Positions 1-9,455 of a DNA stretch of 41,661 nt are shown here, one piece after another. How positions within the stretch are numbered: position 1 is the first letter of the stretch; the number at the start of each line of letters is the position of its first letter. Origin of the DNA: Blastopirellula marina. GTDB taxonomy: Bacteria; Planctomycetota; Phycisphaerae; Sedimentisphaerales; UBA12454. The DNA lies in contig DYLR01000002.1 in the NCBI GenBank assembly GCA_020721975.1, positions 1-41,661 of the forward strand, in the 5' to 3' direction. The position numbers were made by a program, and so were the translations under genes. Below the pieces are notes generated by a model. That model saw only the letters and a program-made list of their open reading frames with translations. It searched no databases and was not told where the DNA came from.

Positions 1-87
1 TTTTAACATTTTGAGATTTTTATGAAAATTTTTTCAAATATTGTGAACGGTTACATTTTCAAAAATATGCTCCCAGGGTTTTACTTT

Positions 88-1236
88 TTATGGCGTTGCC
101 CTGCGCAAAACGCGAGAGCCGATGCCGGTTGTTATTTCATAAGGAATCGTCCCGAGCATTGCTGCGATTGATTCAACGCTGTTTTTGCTCGAAGGGTCAT
201 TATCAATTACCGTTACTTCGTCGCCGATTTCGACCTGTCCGGCTATATGCGTCAAATCGACGATGGTTTGATCCATACTCACGCGTCCGACGACAGGCAC
301 ATAAGTATTTGCGATTTTCATCATTCCGCGATTGCTGAGTCTGCGGTCGTAGCCGTCGCCGTAACCAATCGGCACTATGCCGGTTATCATATCGTGTTTT
401 GCAACGCAGCCGGTGCCGTAACCAATAATACAGCCGGTACGAACAGGCTTTTTCGTTTGCAGATATGAGACAAGTTTCATAGCCGGCCTGAGTTCAGGCC
501 TGTTGTGCATATCGACGCCGGGCTGATAACCATATACGCTTATGCCGCAGCGCGTCATGTTGCAATTGTCTTCAGCTATGTCGATAGTTGCTGCGGAATT
601 TGACAAATGCCGCAGGCGCACGTTAATGCCGTTTGCCTTGATAGCATTGGCGAATTTTTTGAATCGGGCAATCTGCTCAAGGGCAAATGATTTGTCCTTT
701 TCATCCGCGGCGGCAAGATGTGTGTAAAGCCCCTCGAATTCAATCTGCCGGCAGTTGTGGAATTCATTAATAATTTGATATATGCCCTGCTCGTCAAGCC
801 CCATTCGATGCATTCCGGTATCGAGGTTCAGGTGCAGCTTTACCTTTTTGCCGCATATTTCTGCCGCCTCGACGAGCGATTGAATATCGCAGCAGCGCAT
901 CGGTGTTACCCTGATTTCATTTTTCACCAGCCAGAAAGCGACATTTTTTTTCTCCTGCGGCGGATAGATGCTCAATTCCGAGCCGAACATCAGTATTGGC
1001 CCCGACCAGCCGAGCATGCGCAGTTCTTCGGCCTCGGCGGTATTTGCAACGGCGAGCATATCAACACCGGCCTGCTGCATGGCGGGCAGAACAGCGGCTG
1101 TACCGTGGCCGTAAGCATTGCATTTTATCGCGGCACAAAAAGCGTGCCGGGGTCTGGCGGCTTTCAAAATGCCGATATTATGTATAATAGCCTGGCGGTC
1201 TATTAACGCAATCAGATTTTTTCGCATTGATTCCAT
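88..1236 (-). CDS. alr: alanine racemase
   Basis: 382 aa ORF; PLP-lysine region 'AAIKCNAYGHG', 'HLNLDTGMHRMG', 'GRVSMDQTIVDLT' typical of Alr. Confidence 0.95.
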   Translation of the reverse strand: MESMRKNLIALIDRQAIIHNIGILKAARPRHAFCAAIKCNAYGHGTAAVLPAMQQAGVDMLAVANTAEAEELRMLGWSGPILMFGSELSIYPPQEKKNVAFWLVKNEIRVTPMRCCDIQSLVEAAEICGKKVKLHLNLDTGMHRMGLDEQGIYQIINEFHNCRQIEFEGLYTHLAAADEKDKSFALEQIARFKKFANAIKANGINVRLRHLSNSAATIDIAEDNCNMTRCGISVYGYQPGVDMHNRPELRPAMKLVSYLQTKKPVRTGCIIGYGTGCVAKHDMITGIVPIGYGDGYDRRLSNRGMMKIANTYVPVVGRVSMDQTIVDLTHIAGQVEIGDEVTVIDNDPSSKNSVESIAAMLGTIPYEITTGIGSRVLRRATP

Positions 1237-1360
1237 TTACGGAATATTAACATTTATCGGGGGCATCAACAAGTTTTTTTAAGTTTAGCCGTCGTAGCGC
1301 CGGCGGTTAAACAATGTCAAATGTTAAGTGATTTTGTGAGATAAAAACTGACGGCGAATA

Positions 1361-1777
1361 TTACTCGCCAATAATTTTTACCAGAATGCGTTTTTTCCGG
1401 TTGCCGTCGAATTCATAATAAAAAATGTGTTCCCATGGACCTAAATGAAGTTTTCCATTCGTAATCGCAACTACAACTTCACGTCCCATGACTTGTCGTT
1501 TCAGGTGAGCATCGGCATTATCTTCATAGCCGTTGTGTCGATACTGGCTGTGGGGTTTTTCAGGTGCGAGTTTTTCCAGCCAGACCTCATAATCATTGTG
1601 CAGGCCGGGTTCGTTATCATTTATAAATACACTGGCGGTAATGTGCATGGCGTTAATAAGTACAAGACCCTCCTTAACGGCGGATTTTTCAACAAGCTGC
1701 TCTACCTCGTTGTGAATAGACACTATTGCCCTGCGCTGCGGGACATTCATCCAAATTTCTTTTGTCAGACTCTTCAT
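1361..1777 (-). CDS. YjbQ/UPF0047 family protein (secondary thiamine-phosphate synthase-like), copy 1
   Basis: 138 aa; '[29 protein letters not shown]...[39 protein letters not shown]' is the YjbQ pattern. Confidence 0.9.
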   Translation of the reverse strand: MKSLTKEIWMNVPQRRAIVSIHNEVEQLVEKSAVKEGLVLINAMHITASVFINDNEPGLHNDYEVWLEKLAPEKPHSQYRHNGYEDNADAHLKRQVMGREVVVAITNGKLHLGPWEHIFYYEFDGNRKKRILVKIIGE

Positions 1778-1883
1778 AAACCTGTGCAGTCCTTGGGGAT
1801 TATAACGTAATTAAAAAGCCTGTCCGAATAACCGGCTTTTCCAGAAAGGCCGGCTGCAAAGCCCGATGTCCGCCTCGGCGTTG

Positions 1884-2342
1884 CTATTCTACTTTTACCT
1901 TGAACACTACTTTCTTGATTTGCTGAGCTTTGCCCTTATGCACCAGCGGCATGTGGGCATCCGACGGAAAGAAAACACCGAACATGCCCGAATTTACCCC
2001 GAGCAATGTTAAACTTCGCGGGGCTTTATAAAGACAGGCATCCTTTTGTTCGTCATAAGGCGTATGAACTTTGAGCCTGTCTTCAAATTCCCAGCCGATA
2101 AGCTCTTTCCCGGCAAGAACATACTGCACGTCGATATACTTTTGGTGCGTCTCGAACAAGCCTTCTCTGACAGGACGGGTCTGGGCAGACATAACGATAT
2201 AATACAGCTTATCGCCGTCAAATTCACATCGCCCGTCGGGTCTGCTGCCGAAATCGGTATTGGCCATCATATCAAAAACCCTGTCAAGGCCGGCCATTAA
2301 GCCTTTGTATTTTGCCGCGTTTGAAACAACATCGAGTATCAT
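1884..2342 (-). CDS. YhcH/YjgK/YiaL family protein (DUF386)
   Basis: 'EGLFETHQKYIDVQYVLAGKELIGWE' and 'FFPSDAHMPLVHKGKAQQIKKVVFKVKV' are family motifs. The ORF track begins at 2411 (GTG), but that extension is heptad-repeat sequence; the ATG at 2342 is preceded by an AGGGA-type RBS. Confidence 0.85.
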   Translation of the reverse strand: MILDVVSNAAKYKGLMAGLDRVFDMMANTDFGSRPDGRCEFDGDKLYYIVMSAQTRPVREGLFETHQKYIDVQYVLAGKELIGWEFEDRLKVHTPYDEQKDACLYKAPRSLTLLGVNSGMFGVFFPSDAHMPLVHKGKAQQIKKVVFKVKVE

Positions 2343-2370
2343 TTTTTTAATCCCTATTTTTCCTTTTGCT

Positions 2371-2408
2371 ATTTTTTCGGATTTCGATATTCGTATTTCG
2401 GATTTTTT
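2371..2408. repeat. heptanucleotide array (tttttcg gatttcg atattcg tatttcg gattttt)
   Basis: Five consecutive 7-nt units, same family as 9154-9188. Confidence 0.75.
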
Positions 2409-3613
2409 CACGACACCGGTTTTCCTGTCTGGATGTATGTGCGAATGTTGCGGATGGCCTGTCTGAGACGATTTTCATTTTCGACCAGCGCTATTCGCAT
2501 ATAATGCTCGCCTTTTTCGCCGAATGCTCTGCCCGGCGCAATTGCGACATTTGCATATTCCATCAGGTCCATTGCGAAATCAATGCTGCCTTTGCCTTTG
2601 CTTTGTTCGCTCGGCACTTTAGCCCAGACAAACATTGTGCCTCGCGGATTTTCAACTTCCCAGCCTATTCGCCGCAGCCCGTCAACCACCACGTCGCGCC
2701 TTGCCTGATAGCGCGCGTTTTGTTCGTCAATGTCCTTATCGCATTGACGCATTGCAACGATGCTTGCAATCTGTACGGCCTGAAAAATGCCGTAGTCGTA
2801 GTATCCCTTAATTGTCGCAAGGGCGTCAACCATTGTGGCATTGCCCGTACAGAACCCGACGCGAAAGCCCGCCATATTGTATGGCTTGCTCATCGTAGTA
2901 AATTCAACGCCGACGTCTTTTGCTCCCGGCGTGGAAAGGAAACTCGGCGATTTATAGCCGTCGAACACGGTCTCGCCATAAGCGAAATCGTGGACCACGC
3001 AGAAATTAAATTCTTTTGCCAGTTCGACAATCGGCTCAAAAAAACCCGCATCCACCGTCATTGCAGTCGGGTTGTGCGGATAATTGAGAATCAGCATTTT
3101 GGCACGAGGATAAATTTCCTTACAGACATAGGCGATGCGGTCGATAAAGTTTTTATCATTGCCCAGCGGAACTTTAATTACGTTTGCCCCGGCCAGTGCA
3201 ACAGCGTAGATATGAATAGGGAAAGCCGGGTCTGCGACAATGGCCGTGTCGCCCGCACCGAGCATAGCCAGACACAAATGGCTAAAGCCTTCCTTGCTGC
3301 CTAAGCAGGCGATTACCTCGGTTTCCGGGTCAAGCTGGCAGTTCCATTTGCGGGCATACTTAATGGCAACTTCCCGCCGCAGGTTATATACGCCGCGTGA
3401 TGCGCTGTACCGCTGGTTGCGTTTGTCCTGGGCGGCCTCGCAGAGTTTATCAATGACTATCTGCGGCGTAGGGTCGAGGGGATTGCCCATGCCCAGGTCG
3501 ATAATATCGATTCCCTGTTGTCGTTTTTTAAGTTTCAGGGCGTTCAGTTTGCCGAACAGGTACGGCGGCAAACGTCTGATTCTCGATGATGTTTCTATTT
3601 GAAATTCGCTCAT
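2408..3613 (-). CDS. aminotransferase class I/II (alanine / LL-DAP aminotransferase-like, AlaC-like)
   Basis: 'LGMGNPLDPTPQIV', 'YSASRGVYNLRREVA', 'SKPYNMAGFRVGFCTGN'; ATG at 3613 rather than the upstream extension to 3685. Confidence 0.9.
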   Translation of the reverse strand: MSEFQIETSSRIRRLPPYLFGKLNALKLKKRQQGIDIIDLGMGNPLDPTPQIVIDKLCEAAQDKRNQRYSASRGVYNLRREVAIKYARKWNCQLDPETEVIACLGSKEGFSHLCLAMLGAGDTAIVADPAFPIHIYAVALAGANVIKVPLGNDKNFIDRIAYVCKEIYPRAKMLILNYPHNPTAMTVDAGFFEPIVELAKEFNFCVVHDFAYGETVFDGYKSPSFLSTPGAKDVGVEFTTMSKPYNMAGFRVGFCTGNATMVDALATIKGYYDYGIFQAVQIASIVAMRQCDKDIDEQNARYQARRDVVVDGLRRIGWEVENPRGTMFVWAKVPSEQSKGKGSIDFAMDLMEYANVAIAPGRAFGEKGEHYMRIALVENENRLRQAIRNIRTYIQTGKPVS

Positions 3614-3852
3614 AAATATAGAAAATACCGGCAAAAAACCAAAAGTCAACAAACTTTGTGAAAAACAGGCTATCCACTGGTCCAAATACCCTCACCCCAG
3701 AACATATTGTCGAAAAACTAAAGAAACATTGCCTTCTTTCCAAGTAGATGCCATAATAACAACGGTGGCGGAAAAACTGCCATGGCGAGTTACAAAAGGA
3801 CTTTATTTCAACCACAGAATAACGGAGAACATAGGAACATAAAAAACGGTTT

Positions 3853-4116
3853 ATGAGCAATTTGGAACAACAAATTCTTGATATTATAAAAGCAAAGCCG
3901 GGCCAATTAGCCAAGTCAATCGCTGCGCAATTAAAAAGTGATCGCAGGCTGATAAATTCGATATTGTATGGCCAACTAAAGAATAAGGTTCAGCAGGACA
4001 AGAACTATCGATGGTATTTGAAAGAAGTTATTAATGTCGGGGGGCAAGACAATAAAAAGCCGCAACAACTAATATTTGGAATGTCTTTTAATATGTCATT
4101 TTTCTTTGCCCAGTGA
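3853..4116 (+). pseudogene. truncated HTH-domain gene; N-terminal winged-helix-like segment running into antisense integrase remnant
   Basis: 'LEQQILDIIKAKPGQLAKSIAAQLKSDRRLINSILYGQLKNKVQQDKNYRWYLKE' looks like an HTH domain. The C-terminal part is the reverse complement of integrase-like sequence '..WAKKNDILKDIPNIS'. Confidence 0.5.
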
Positions 4117-4575
4117 AACATTGCTTTTATTATCGCAATATTCAAATTAATCCCAGCAGCAGCCTTATAATGTCTCAAAAGTTTATTTCGATAATTTTGT
4201 AAATCTACTGTTTGTATTTGTGAAATCAGACACGATGAACCAACATACCGGACAAACACCCGTAGATACCGCACCTGATCAGAATGATATCTTTAGCGTT
4301 AAATCGCCACTCTGTGCCTGATCCTATTGAGCTTCCAAAAAGAGATTACAAAGATATCTTAAAGATAAATCACCATCTTTTTGTTGAGGAGATATAACCT
4401 TGCCTGTGTGTAAATATGCCGCCTGCTCAAAGTATCTTTGCAGGGCAAGTTTTTTATCTGTACCAAAGTAGTAGAGTTTTCCTTTAATCTTCTTGCAAAA
4501 CTGGCCTGTAGAATGTAAAGTTAGCGGAAATTTGTCGCTACGAACCTTACGGCTTTTTCTATCGGTTTTTGACAT
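4029..4575 (-). pseudogene. tyrosine recombinase/integrase remnant
   Basis: Two minus-strand pieces in different frames: 'HSTGQFCKKIKGKLYYFGTDKKLALQRYFEQAAYLHTGK...LRYLCNLFLEAQ' and 'VDLQNYRNKLLRHYKAAAGINLNIAIIKAMFHWAKKNDILKDIPNIS', matching the arm-binding and SAM-like core-binding regions. No catalytic domain is present. Confidence 0.7.
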
Positions 4576-4709
4576 AGAAATAATACCCTTGTTCTAACAT
4601 TGCTATGGAACAAAAGTATTATGATTGAAAATAAGTTGTAGTCAAGGTTGTAGTTGCAAATAAAGTTTCCTTATGTTTTGTTTATAAGTTATGATAAATA
4701 ATGATGTTA

Positions 4710-4782
<73 letters not shown>

Positions 4783-4811
4783 TTGGCCCTTGTCGCGGCC
4801 AAAAAGCCGCA

Positions 4812-4858
4812 ACCAAAATCCGAAACAAATCCAAAATCTAAAACCAAAATCCCAAATT
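4812..4858. repeat. degenerate heptanucleotide array (AATCCRA-like)
   Basis: aatccga..aatccaa aatctaa aaccaaa atcccaa directly 3' of the tRNA. Confidence 0.6.
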
Positions 4859-5241
4859 GTAACGGCCACAAATGAACACGGGGCCAAACCTATTTACTGC
4901 CTAACCATAATAACAGTTCCTGAGAACCGGACTTTTTTCTTTGTCTTTTCCGCATTTGGGGGTATGATTAAACGGGTTTATGAAGTTGTTTTGCATGTGC
5001 CAGCTTTGTAATACAAATTCATTTGAAGATAATAAAACAATAGGGATTGTCTGATGTCACCAAAAAGGATTGCCCGCTTTTAAAGACGCCAAATATTTAA
5101 CAACAAAGTTTGGATTTGACCAGAAATAAAATGAAAATCTGGTGTGGGCAATGGTTAAACGTCTTTGATAATTTCGGATTGCTGCCAATAATAAAAATAA
5201 TGGTTTCATCGGATTTTTTAAGATATTTTTGAAAGTGCTTT

Positions 5242-6026
5242 ATGGCAGTCGAATATAACAATCTGCGTTCTGTGATGCTTGAGTACTTAAAAACACATCC
5301 TCATGGACAATTCGATCTCATAAGCAATTCAATATCTCTCTTTTTTAAAAAGAGTGGACTCGAACTTGACCAAAATGATTTAGAAATATTACAGCAGGTT
5401 ATTCATGAACTATATATTTAAAAAATTATTATTCTTGGAGATAAATGTACAAGTTCTGGGGCTTGGATCTGGCCATTTTATAGATTAACGGAACACGGTA
5501 AAAATGTGGTCAACAATATCGAATATCAACTATACGATCCATCAGGTTATTTGTCCAGAATCAAAGGTGAAATACCTTTGATTAATGATACGATTATTCT
5601 GTACTTGGAAGAAAGTCTCAACTGTTTTCGCTTGAATTTGCTATTTGCTGCTGCAGTGATGATAGGTTGTGCAGCGGAAAAGGCATGTTATTGCTAATTG
5701 AAACATTTGCTCAAGCCATTTCAAATTCTGAGATGCGAGCAAAATATGAAAAAGAAATCAACTCTCGAATGATAAGCCAGAAATACGAGGCACTTTGGAA
5801 ACGATTGGAAACGATAGCTTCAAGGTCCACAAATCATTTAGGTGACGACTTGCACACCATTTTAGATAGAGTATTCGACCTTATACGTACAACCAGAAAT
5901 GAAGCGGGGCATCCCACAGGGGAAAAAATTGAAAAAGAAACCGTTCATGCAAACTTTCTTCTTTTCCCAGGTTACTGCAAAAGAGTTTATAGATTGATTG
6001 AATACTTTAACAATAACCAAATATAG
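5242..6026 (+). pseudogene. wHTH + HEPN-like protein, disrupted by an in-frame TAA and a 1-nt deletion
   Basis: Frame 1 reads MAVEYNNLRSVMLEYLKTHPHG...VIHELYI*KIIILGDKC...FYRLTEHGKNVVNN...MIGCAAEKA, then shifts (gcatg, about 5683-5687) to MLLLIETFAQAISN...RTTRNEAGHPTGEK. R-N-x3-H agrees with a HEPN RX4H motif. Confidence 0.6.
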
Positions 6027-6827
6027 TTGTCATCAGAGAACTCTATGGGTAAAAACGATTCATCTAAAACACGAGTTGTACCGATTTTTGACTGTTTATA
6101 TAAAAATGACAAGACAGGCCTTTCCTGGTTGTCGAAGCTGCTTTCTTTACCGAAAGGAGAACACCAATTAAACTTGCCGTTAGATGTGAATTTAAAAATA
6201 CAAGATATTGGGTGGGGCGATAATGAGAAAAAGCTTGTTCCTCCGGTATCGCTTTTGTCATGGTTAATTCGTAATCCAAGAAAACCATCTTCAGGTGTTT
6301 TAAGTTCCAATCCATTGAAAGCTAAAAAGCGAGAGGCATTGATAAATGGAGCAGAGGAATGTATCATTGAAGGATTAAAACTTTTACGAAATAATCCAAA
6401 TGGAGAAACTTGGCATATTTTTGAGGGTGAAACCCAGCCCGATGTTTTTATCAAAACACCCGATGTTTTAATTGTGATTGAAGGCAAACGAACAGAACGA
6501 GAGCCAACTACCTCGACCAAATGGATGTTGGTTCGTCATCAGATGCTTCGGCATATTGATTGTGCTTTTGAAATAGCCGGGGGAAAAAAGGTTATAGGTT
6601 TTTTCATTGTGGAAGGTGAAGGGCAAAGTTGTGATGTTCCGAGTCAATGGATCAAATATGCTAAAGATACAATCAATAGTCAAGTCATACAATCAAGTCT
6701 TCCTCACAGGGGGCCAGAAGAGCAGAAGCGTATTGCATCATCATTTATCGGTGTAACGACTTGGCAACAAGTATGCAAAGAGTTTGATATTAAGTGGGAT
6801 ACACTTCCTGATAAAGTAGAAGGGTAA
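6027..6827 (+). CDS. PD-(D/E)XK-like nuclease superfamily protein (hypothetical)
   Basis: 266 aa; 'FEGETQPDVFIKTPDVLIVIEGKRTE' fits a D-x(n)-ExK core. Start TTG 6027 or ATG 6045. Confidence 0.5.
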   Translation: MSSENSMGKNDSSKTRVVPIFDCLYKNDKTGLSWLSKLLSLPKGEHQLNLPLDVNLKIQDIGWGDNEKKLVPPVSLLSWLIRNPRKPSSGVLSSNPLKAKKREALINGAEECIIEGLKLLRNNPNGETWHIFEGETQPDVFIKTPDVLIVIEGKRTEREPTTSTKWMLVRHQMLRHIDCAFEIAGGKKVIGFFIVEGEGQSCDVPSQWIKYAKDTINSQVIQSSLPHRGPEEQKRIASSFIGVTTWQQVCKEFDIKWDTLPDKVEG

Positions 6828-6885
6828 CATTATTTAACCTCAAATTTAAATCTATGTTGAACATAAAAGCAGTTTGGAGGTATTT

Positions 6886-7214
6886 ATGAGCAATCAATCG
6901 CAAACAGAATGTTGTCCAAAGTTCGACCCGGCGCCGTGGGACGATAAAGTCTTTGAATGGAGCAATAAGCAATTCATCAGAGACAAGGTCTTCACTCTTT
7001 TTTACACGCCGAGAACGTAGCACTAAGCGGAAAGTTTTTAACAAAAGTATATGAGGGCGACTACAAAGAAACCGGCAAATGGTGCAAAGATTTTGACGGA
7101 TATGCAAAAGGCAAAGGCTTTGCCGTTTCCAAAATGTATATATGGTATACAACCTGCCCGAAATGTGCCAAACAGTACGGCAAAAATTACGTTGTGATTG
7201 TCGGCAAAGTATAA
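6886..7214 (+). pseudogene. small conserved protein gene with internal deletion and frame change
   Basis: RBS ggagg 6876-6880; N-part 'MSNQSQTECCPKFDPAPWDDKVFEWSNKQFIRDKVFTLFYTPR', then in another frame 'ENVALSGKFLTKVYEGDYKETGKWCKDFDGYAKGKGFAVSKMYIWYTTCPKCAKQYGKNYVVIVGKV*'. Together these resemble the two ends of one known protein family whose middle is missing. Confidence 0.7.
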
Positions 7215-7258
7215 GCAGTTTTACCCTCTCGCAGTTGCTGCTTATGCCGGCACGATTT

Positions 7259-9001
7259 TTACTCAAAACTTATGTCGCTGAGGACAAATTGCAGATTGTC
7301 CCCGCCGTTCCAGGTATCCAGTTGCGGCTCATAAGCGACGTTGAAAAATTCATTTTCGAGCAGCTTTTTTTCGAGACCTGCCATCTTAAAACCGATGCAG
7401 CGTGCCGAGCCGGTACTGTCGCCGATAGCCAGTTGTAAATGTTCGCCTCGACTGCCGACCTTTCGCGGCGAGGCGATTAACCTTACTCCGCGAGTTGCGA
7501 TAAGAGGTTTGGGATTGCCCCTGCCGAAAGGCCCCAGCGGTTCAAGCTGACGCACCAGATTATACGAAATATCACGGATTGGGCATATCGCGTCAATTTC
7601 AATCTTTGCAGTCGAGGCGGTCTGGCGAAAATTTTCCGCCGCGTATTTCTCAAACGCATCGGCAAATTCGCCTATCTTTGCCGGCTCAAGCGTAATGCCT
7701 GCGGCCATGGAATGACCGCCGAACTTTACAACATATTTGCTGCACGCGCTGATTGCGCCATAAATATCGAAGCCCTCGATGCTTCTGGCCGATCCTTTGC
7801 CTAATCCGTTTTCGGTATTGATAAGAATCGTCGGTTTGTAAAATTTGTCAACTACCTTTGCGGCGACTATCCCGACAATCCCCGTGTGCCACTGTTCGGA
7901 ACCAAGCACGATTGTCCGCCGATCGGGGTGGTCAAGACCGGCCTGTGTAATCACTTCGCAGACCTGCTGGAATATTTTTCGTTCCGCACTTTGCCGCTGA
8001 TAATTTTGCTGCTTAAGATAATCGGCAATTCGTAATGCCCGAACCTGACTGTCGGTGGTAAGCAGTTCAACGGCTAATCTTGCATGTCCCATTCTGCCCG
8101 CCGCGTTGAGCATCGGCGCAAGTATAAAGCCGATATGATAGCTGTCGAGTTTTTGGCCTTCCAGACCTGCGGCGTTAATCAGTGCGGCAAGCCCCGGCAT
8201 AGAACAGTCGTGCATTGCCTTAAGGCCGAAACTTGCAATAATCCGGTTCTCGCCGCGAAGCTCGATAACGTCGGCAATCGTACCCAGGGCTGCAAACACC
8301 GTGGCGTTAATCAGAAACTCCCGCAATTTCGGGTTGGTCCGTCCGGCTGATTTAAACCGGTTGGTCAATGCCCAGGCCAGCTTGAAAGCGACTGTGGCCC
8401 CGGCACATTTTGGATTGGCATAATCGCCGAGCATCGGATGTACGATGACATTTGCATCGGGAAGAGTTGGCTCTATGGTATGGTGGTCGGTAATTATCAC
8501 ATCCATCCCCAGTTGGCGCGCTAATCTAACCGAATCAGCAGCAGTGATTCCGCAGTCAACCGTGATAAGCAGTTTTGTACCGTCGGCGGCGATTTGCCGA
8601 ACAGCGCCGTCATTCAGGCCGTAACCCTCGTCAATACGGTGAGGGATATAAAATTCTGCCGGCGAACCGAGCAGGCGGATGATGTGCCACAGGATAGCGG
8701 CAGCGGTAATGCCGTCAACGTCGTAATCGCCGTAAATAGTGATTTTTTGCCGACTTGCTATGGCCCGGCAGATTTCTTCCGTTGCTGCCGGTACGCCCGG
8801 CATCACATCCGGTTCAATCAGTTCGGTAAGTTTGGGATTCAAAAAGGATTTAGCCTGTTCGGCAGTTGCAACACCTCTGTTGACAAGTACCTGCGCAAGA
8901 ACCGGCGGAATTTTCAACTCATCGGCCAGGCTCAGAGATTCAGCCCTTGCCGGGTGGATAAACCAGCTTTTATTATGCATCCCTGCACGCATAAAATCCA
9001 A
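7259..9001 (-). CDS. recJ: single-stranded-DNA-specific exonuclease RecJ
   Basis: 580 aa; 'IYGDYDVDGITAAAIL', 'LLITVDCGI', 'VIITDHH', 'GGHSMAAGITL' DHH/DHHA1 motifs. Confidence 0.96.
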   Translation of the reverse strand: MDFMRAGMHNKSWFIHPARAESLSLADELKIPPVLAQVLVNRGVATAEQAKSFLNPKLTELIEPDVMPGVPAATEEICRAIASRQKITIYGDYDVDGITAAAILWHIIRLLGSPAEFYIPHRIDEGYGLNDGAVRQIAADGTKLLITVDCGITAADSVRLARQLGMDVIITDHHTIEPTLPDANVIVHPMLGDYANPKCAGATVAFKLAWALTNRFKSAGRTNPKLREFLINATVFAALGTIADVIELRGENRIIASFGLKAMHDCSMPGLAALINAAGLEGQKLDSYHIGFILAPMLNAAGRMGHARLAVELLTTDSQVRALRIADYLKQQNYQRQSAERKIFQQVCEVITQAGLDHPDRRTIVLGSEQWHTGIVGIVAAKVVDKFYKPTILINTENGLGKGSARSIEGFDIYGAISACSKYVVKFGGHSMAAGITLEPAKIGEFADAFEKYAAENFRQTASTAKIEIDAICPIRDISYNLVRQLEPLGPFGRGNPKPLIATRGVRLIASPRKVGSRGEHLQLAIGDSTGSARCIGFKMAGLEKKLLENEFFNVAYEPQLDTWNGGDNLQFVLSDISFE

Positions 9002-9085
9002 TACCTCAACGCGGCAAAATGATATTTTGGGGTATTATACCATCCCTTGCAGTCAATGCAATTCGATAATAACACATATCGGCGG

Positions 9086-9138
9086 TATTATAATTCTACT
9101 ACGCTATATTGCCTTTAGCTATTGTAATCTAATTTCTT
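9086..9138. repeat. 53-bp dispersed element, copy A (upstream of recJ)
   Basis: 43/53 ungapped identities by hand with the copy at about 23952-24004. Confidence 0.65.
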
Positions 9139-9153
9139 ATAATATAAGGATTT

Positions 9154-9315
9154 AAATCCGAAATCCGAATATCGAAATCCGAAACAATATCGAATATTCA
9201 AAACTAAAATGTTCAAAACAAAAACCTAAAACAATGGAGTTTTTGTTTTGGTTATTTTGATTTGGAATTTTGAATTTGTTTTGGATTTCGGATTTCGTGC
9301 TTCGGATTTTTAGTC
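9154..9315. repeat. long imperfect fold-back (inverted repeat) with heptad AAATCCG units at the outer arms
   Basis: caaaacaaaaac (9214-9225) pairs exactly with gtttttgttttg (9239-9250); outer arms aaatccgaaatccgaa.. versus ..cggatttcgtgcttcggattt. Confidence 0.75.
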
Positions 9316-9379
9316 TGTTTCGTTTCCATATTACAAATAGCGTTGTAGCACTAAGACTTGTCCGACGGATTGCTTCTTC

Positions 9380-9446
9380 AATCCCAAATCCCAAATCCAA
9401 AATCCAAAATCCAAAATCTAAAATCTAAAATCTAAAATCTAAAATC
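9380..9446. repeat. heptanucleotide tandem array: AATCCCA x2, AATCCAA x3, AATCTAA x4, AATC
   Basis: Read directly; nine consecutive 7-nt units. Confidence 0.95.
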
Positions 9447-9455
9447 GGTCTGGCA

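Noticed and set aside
2366-3304. 312-aa plus-strand ORF opposite the aminotransferase
   Set aside because: Shadow ORF: the minus strand has a clear aminotransferase; the plus translation shows no recognisable domain. The same applies to 718-1206, 14109-14618, 24869-25903, 25360-26088 and similar.
4790-5011. 73-aa plus ORF after tRNA-Lys
   Set aside because: Starts inside a heptad repeat array; no RBS or domain support.
9152-9400. 82-aa ORF in the recJ-lysA gap
   Set aside because: It is translated heptad/fold-back repeat, not a protein gene.
9380-9446. CRISPR-like array
   Set aside because: 7-nt units with no spacers; tandem repeat only. No cas genes and no repeat-spacer array anywhere in the window.
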